In this document: one piece after another, positions 5,738-8,244 of the stretch | Layout: each line of letters opens with the position of its first letter | Position numbering within the stretch: the first letter of the stretch is position 1 | Source: Rhodospirillales bacterium | GTDB lineage: Bacteria > Pseudomonadota > Alphaproteobacteria > Rhodospirillales > Casp-alpha2 | Length of the DNA stretch: 8,244 nt | Direction of reading: 5' to 3' | NCBI GenBank assembly: GCA_028282185.1 | Contig: JANQIJ010000306.1 | Coordinates: 1-8,244 of the forward strand | Translations under genes and position numbers: made by a program | Notes under the pieces: model-generated | What the model saw: only the letters and a program-made list of their open reading frames with translations | Told to the model about the DNA's origin: nothing | The model's database searches: none

Positions 5738-6559
5738 ATGGCGATCCTGAACACGCTCTTCCAACTCTATGAAGACGAGGGCTTTACCGTATCGTCCGGG
5801 CTTAACCCTTGTCATTTCGATGAATGCGAGGTCGTGACCTTCACCGGTCTTTTCAAAGACGGGGAGTGTTACACCGAAGGCCTCGGAATCTCGTCGAAGG
5901 AGGTCTACTTCCTGGAATGCCTGTTCGATGGCTACCGTCCGGAACGGGCGTTCATCATCGGAAATTCCTTTGGCTGGAGCACTCTGGCGATCGGCTTGCT
6001 GAATCCGAAAGCGACCGTGGTGGCGATGGATGCCGGTTTCGATGCGAACTCTCTGGAAGGCATCGAAATGACCAACCGTTTGGTCGCCAAGTCGGGGTTG
6101 AACACACGCGCGGTGAAGGGCGTTTCGCCCGAGGACGTGGACCGCGTGGTCGGCGATTGCTTCGACGGTCCGATCGATTTTTGTTTTGTTGACGGCCTGC
6201 ATACGAACGAGCAGGTGTTGATCGATTACCGCGCCCTCGAACCGCATCTGGCCGACGACGCGGTGCTCTTGTTTCACGATACCGTCACCTGGAATCTTGA
6301 AAGCGGCATCGCCAACATTGCCCGGGAATTCGGTGGGCCGCCCGACGTGCTTTATGGCACTTGTTCGGGGATGGCCCTGTTCCATGCGGGCGGGCACCCC
6401 CATGTAAAACGCGTCGCTGCAACCTTTCGCGGCTCGCCCGACGCGGGAAGGACATTGGTCCGCATGTTCAAGCCGCCAAAGCATCGCCATTTGAACAGAT
6501 GGCGGCGCAGCATCGACAAGCGCGTCGCCCGCCTCAAGGGCCTGTCCTCCGGCCGCTGA
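5738..6559 (+). CDS. Class I SAM-dependent methyltransferase (Methyltransf_24-like)
   Basis: A 273-residue methyltransferase, probably acting on a sugar or small surface-linked substrate. Motif I is atypical: AFIIGNSFGWSTLAIGLL (71-88) with GNSFG in place of the common GxGxG, followed by an acidic strand-2 end VVAMDAGFD (94-102). The block IDFCFVDGLHTNEQVLIDYR (146-165) and LADDAVLLFHDT (171-182) is the Methyltransf_24 signature (IDGxH...D...HDT). The N-terminal ~50 residues include several Cys/His/Glu (PCHFDECE, GECYTEG), with no recognised domain. The C-terminus is basic (KPPKHRHLNRWRRS...KR). The start is ATG 5738, with GGATGG 7 nt before it; an in-frame TTG at 5723 would add five residues and lies inside the tandem repeat. 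Its last 26 bp overlap the convergent GT8-like gene. The reaction and substrate cannot be fixed from sequence. Confidence 0.78.
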   Translation: MAILNTLFQLYEDEGFTVSSGLNPCHFDECEVVTFTGLFKDGECYTEGLGISSKEVYFLECLFDGYRPERAFIIGNSFGWSTLAIGLLNPKATVVAMDAGFDANSLEGIEMTNRLVAKSGLNTRAVKGVSPEDVDRVVGDCFDGPIDFCFVDGLHTNEQVLIDYRALEPHLADDAVLLFHDTVTWNLESGIANIAREFGGPPDVLYGTCSGMALFHAGGHPHVKRVAATFRGSPDAGRTLVRMFKPPKHRHLNRWRRSIDKRVARLKGLSSGR

Positions 6560-7469
6560 ATTTGCCCGGGCCTTGCGATGGGGTCTGATACCGCAACGTC
6601 CGCTCAATCGTCCCGCCGGCGCGGGTCTGCAGGCGATAGACCTTGTCCTTGATCGGGCCCAGCAGGTGAACGACGCCGAGCGTCCGATGGGGGGGCTGCG
6701 GCTCGACCAGGAGCCCCGTCGCCTCGTCGACCATCGGCGGTGCTGTGACGCACATCCAATTGCACCAGGCGGGCAACATGCCGACCGGCGGGCGGTCATG
6801 ATAAACGACGTAATTCAACGCGGTCTGTTCGACCAGTCCATCTTGCGAACGCTGGATCGCGCGGCCGAGCGCCGCCTGCCACAGCGCCCAATGGGGCGCA
6901 TCGGCGGTCAACGCGAACACACCCGAATTGACGAACGGGTTTCGGCCCAACCGGTTGGCGGCGCGCCAGCCGAAACACTGTCGGTACTGCCGGAACGTCA
7001 GCGTGTTCCAGCGCGGGCGCTGCCATTTGTACGCGGTCTGGTAACAGCGATCGATTTCCGTGGTGATCGCCAGCTTGCCGTCGCGCGCGACCTCTAAATA
7101 GAGCGCCAGCACGGACCAGTCCTGAACCCAGGCATCGGCATCGATCCAAAGATAGGTTCGATAGCCGGGCACATGATCCGGCAGGAAAGGCCGCGCCGTG
7201 AAGGCCTTGTAGCCGCCTGGCTTGGCCGCGCGGCCGGGAAAGTCGTAATCCCAGCCCGGTTCGACGAAACCGGTCACCGAGCGCGCCAGCCTCGCCCGTT
7301 GCTCCTCTGTCAGGCCCAGGTCCAACACGGCGATAGGGGCCGTTCGGGCCGCCGCCTCGGGCAAGGCGCGGAGCGAGGCGATCAAGCCGTTCAGCAGGTC
7401 GAAATAGCCCTGATCGGCGGCGGTGACGATGGTGAAGTCATGGGCGGCGGGCGCCTTGTCCGATCCCAT
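6534..7469 (-). CDS. GT-A-fold glycosyltransferase, GT8-like
   Basis: Predicted cytosolic nucleotide-sugar glycosyltransferase of 311 residues. It opens with the strand DFTIVTAADQGYF (11-23), typical of GT-A enzymes of the GT8 type. It has a metal-binding DxD motif in YLWIDADAWVQDW (106-118), NPFVNSGVFAL (177-187, the second GT8 block) and GVVHLLGPIKDK (265-276), which resembles the GT8 C-terminal HxxGxxKPW metal ligand motif without the Trp. The protein is Trp-rich, with clusters such as KWQRPRWN. ATG 7469 was chosen because a G-rich site (GGGGG, 7 nt) precedes it and the conserved domain begins 10 residues later; the upstream ATG 7496 would add nine weakly conserved residues without a ribosome site. 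The 3' end overlaps the methyltransferase gene by 26 bp on the opposite strand. Sugar donor and acceptor are unknown; assignment to GT8 itself is less sure than the GT-A fold. Confidence 0.68.
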   Translation of the reverse strand: MGSDKAPAAHDFTIVTAADQGYFDLLNGLIASLRALPEAAARTAPIAVLDLGLTEEQRARLARSVTGFVEPGWDYDFPGRAAKPGGYKAFTARPFLPDHVPGYRTYLWIDADAWVQDWSVLALYLEVARDGKLAITTEIDRCYQTAYKWQRPRWNTLTFRQYRQCFGWRAANRLGRNPFVNSGVFALTADAPHWALWQAALGRAIQRSQDGLVEQTALNYVVYHDRPPVGMLPAWCNWMCVTAPPMVDEATGLLVEPQPPHRTLGVVHLLGPIKDKVYRLQTRAGGTIERTLRYQTPSQGPGKFSGRRTGP

Positions 7470-7521
7470 CAGCGCGCCCCCATGGCGGCGACACATGTCC
7501 GGGAAGTTTTATCCCGTATTG

Positions 7522-7572
7522 CCGACGCCCCGCTATACTTGGACCGATTGCGGAACAAGCGGCGGGCGTCGG
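7522..7572. repeat. Imperfect inverted repeat in the gap upstream of the GT8-like gene
   Basis: CCGACGCCC (7522-7530) and GGGCGTCGG (7564-7572) are perfect 9-bp complements. They can extend by three more pairs (CGC 7531-7533 with GCG 7559-7561) across a 2-nt bulge, leaving a loop of about 25 nt. It lies 53-103 nt upstream of the GT8-like start. It could be a leader structure or an operator, or chance in GC-rich DNA. Confidence 0.35.
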
Positions 7573-7636
7573 ACGTTAACAGCCGATCGGACATGGCGAA
7601 ACTTATACGGGGCCGGCCGTTTCGAGAACAACAGAA

Positions 7637-7669
7637 TCGATAATAATTTGACACTTCTAAAAATATCGA
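7637..7669. promoter_or_regulatory. Possible operator: inverted repeat around the -35 of the gap promoter
   Basis: TCGATA (7637-7642) and TATCGA (7664-7669) are inverted 6-bp arms separated by 21 nt, framing the -35 hexamer and most of the spacer of the promoter at 7648-7677. A regulator binding site would fit an inducible dehydrogenase gene, but 6-bp arms in AT-rich DNA are weak evidence. Confidence 0.2.
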
Positions 7670-7677
7670 AATAATAT
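7648..7677 (+). promoter_or_regulatory. Promoter for the GAPDH gene
   Basis: A perfect TTGACA -35 (7648-7653) is followed by an 18-nt AT-rich spacer and TAATAT (7672-7677); ATAATA at 7671-7676 with a 17-nt spacer is an equivalent reading. It is the best sigma-70-type promoter in the window. It lies in an AT-rich stretch that contrasts with its surroundings, and predicts a leader of about 85 nt before the ATG. Confidence 0.6.
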
Positions 7678-7752
7678 ACCGAGGCGTCCCAGGGATAGCC
7701 GGCGAACAGGCTGCGCAGGGCGTCGGGCAAGAACGACTGCGGACCGGGGACC

Positions 7753-7757
7753 AGGAG
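7753..7757 (+). promoter_or_regulatory. Ribosome binding site of the GAPDH gene
   Basis: AGGAG lies 10 nt before ATG 7768; a second purine run (GGAAAG) lies nearer the start. It supports ATG 7768 as the start. Confidence 0.65.
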
Positions 7758-7767
7758 AACGGAAAGC

Positions 7768-8244
7768 ATGGGCATTCGTGTCGGCATCAACGGGTTCGGC
7801 CGCATGGGGCGATTGGCCGTCCGCGCCGGATGGGGCAATCCGGCCTTCGAATTCGTGCATATCAACGAGCGTGACGGCGGTCCGGAGACGGCGGCGCATT
7901 TGCTGGAGTTCGATTCCGTGCACGGTCGCTGGGACCGCGAGATCGGCCACGGCGACGGCACCGTGACGATCGAGGGCCAGGTCCTTGGTTATTCCCAGGC
8001 CGACACGCCGGGCGGGTTCGATTGGGGGGCGGCCGGCTGTGACGTCGTCTTGGAATGTTCGGGAAAGTTCAACACGCCGGAGACCCTGCGGCCCTATTTC
8101 GACCAGGGCGTGAAGAAGGTGATCGTCGCGGCGCCGGTCAAGGACGGGGCGCTGAATCTCGTGCTCGGCTGCAACGACGGTCTTTACGATCCGGCCGTCC
8201 ATCACTTGCTGACCAATGCGTCCTGCACGACCAACTGCCTGGCG
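7768..8244 (+). CDS. gap: Glyceraldehyde-3-phosphate dehydrogenase, ArsJ-associated type (3' end outside window)
   Basis: NAD-dependent GAPDH oxidises and phosphorylates glyceraldehyde-3-phosphate; in ArsJ systems the enzyme uses arsenate instead of phosphate and makes 1-arseno-3-phosphoglycerate for export. The first 159 codons are present. The Rossmann motif is INGFGRMGR (7-15), and the catalytic cysteine is Cys153 in ASCTTNC. Features that I associate with the ArsJ-linked branch rather than glycolytic GapA are RMGR instead of RIGR, HINE (31-34) where glycolytic enzymes usually have ND, and AAHLLEFDSVHGRW (42-55). The start is supported by AGGAG and by the motif distance. The gene has its own promoter and points away from the glycan genes; the downstream gene, predicted to be an arsJ-type transporter if the call is right, is not visible. 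GAPDH is certain; the ArsJ subtype is a judgement from memory of family patterns. Confidence 0.92.
   Translation, partial: MGIRVGINGFGRMGRLAVRAGWGNPAFEFVHINERDGGPETAAHLLEFDSVHGRWDREIGHGDGTVTIEGQVLGYSQADTPGGFDWGAAGCDVVLECSGKFNTPETLRPYFDQGVKKVIVAAPVKDGALNLVLGCNDGLYDPAVHHLLTNASCTTNCLA

Larger units (their letters stand above)
7533..7769 (-). pseudogene. Possible minus-strand gene remnant or small ORF (78 codons) between the GT8-like gene and gap
   Basis: On the minus strand an ATG at 7769 opens a 78-codon frame ending at 7533. Its first part (MLSVLLVPGPQSFLPDAL, then RSLFAGYPWDASVYYFD) looks like a Rossmann-type beta-alpha-beta start and has the G/C-ending codons of local genes, whereas the plus strand there reads as Gln/Arg/Gly-rich shadow. 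After about residue 37 the DNA turns AT-rich and the protein-like character fades. The ATG overlaps the gap ATG on the other strand and has no ribosome site, which suggests a truncated relic rather than a working gene. I do not recognise the family. Confidence 0.25.

Noticed and set aside
4604..6799. Very long minus-strand open frame (731 codons) opposite the GT9 and methyltransferase genes
   Set aside because: The translation is low-complexity Arg/Gly/Pro-rich with no motif, while the plus strand in the same span encodes two proteins with clear family signatures. It is an antisense shadow caused by high GC at third positions.
7583..7618. Short palindromes CCGATCGG (7583-7590) and GGCCGGCC (7611-7618)
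   Set aside because: Too short and too common in GC-rich DNA to call as operators without other support.
7657..8205. 182-codon minus-strand open frame opposite the GAPDH gene
   Set aside because: Plus strand encodes unmistakable GAPDH; the reverse frame is Arg/Ala-rich and motif-free.
1..8244. CRISPR array, tRNA, rRNA, transposase or IS ends, integrase attachment site
   Set aside because: I looked for periodic repeats, clover-leaf sequences, transposase-like proteins and terminal inverted repeats with target duplications and saw none.

Overview
The window is GC-rich (about 60% or more by eye) with strong G/C preference at third codon positions. It looks like a proteobacterial chromosome, most likely an alphaproteobacterium (perhaps Rhodospirillales-like). 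The lineage is an inference from codon use and gene families and was not tested. Almost all of it is a cell-surface polysaccharide / LPS biosynthesis locus: one nucleotide-sugar enzyme, four glycosyltransferases and three sugar- or glycan-type methyltransferases. It ends abruptly in an unrelated dehydrogenase gene.

Layout, left to right. (1) 1-506, +: the 3' end of manC/algA (mannose-1-phosphate guanylyltransferase / mannose-6-phosphate isomerase), followed by a strong hairpin (533-558). (2) 609-1673, +: a GT10 (fucosyltransferase-family) gene. (3) Three minus-strand genes in one direction: a second GT10 paralogue (4449-3424), an FkbM-family methyltransferase (3398-2703) 25 nt behind it with a textbook AGGAGG site, then, after a 192-nt gap with an AT-rich patch, a second and more divergent FkbM-family methyltransferase (2510-1704). 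The two GT10 genes therefore form an inverted pair enclosing both methyltransferase genes. (4) A 163-nt divergent promoter region, then 4613-5587, +: a GT9 (heptosyltransferase-family) gene. (5) 5738-6559, +: a class I SAM methyltransferase (Methyltransf_24-like), preceded by a perfect 14-bp tandem duplication. (6) 7469-6534, -: a GT-A-fold, GT8-like glycosyltransferase whose 3' end overlaps the methyltransferase tail-to-tail by 26 bp. (7) 7470-7767: an intergenic stretch with an AT-rich plus-strand promoter and a possible minus-strand gene remnant. (8) 7768-8244 and beyond, +: the first 159 codons of a GAPDH that resembles the ArsJ-associated, arsenic-detoxification type more than the glycolytic type.

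How the genes may work together (inference): ManC makes GDP-mannose, the precursor of GDP-fucose and related GDP-sugars. GT10 enzymes normally use GDP-fucose. The GT9 and GT8-like enzymes would add heptose-like or hexose residues, and the FkbM/class I methyltransferases could O-methylate sugars. The simplest reading is a fucosylated, possibly O-methylated surface glycan. No GDP-fucose synthesis genes (gmd/fcl), no flippase or polymerase and no tRNA, rRNA, IS element or CRISPR array is visible here.
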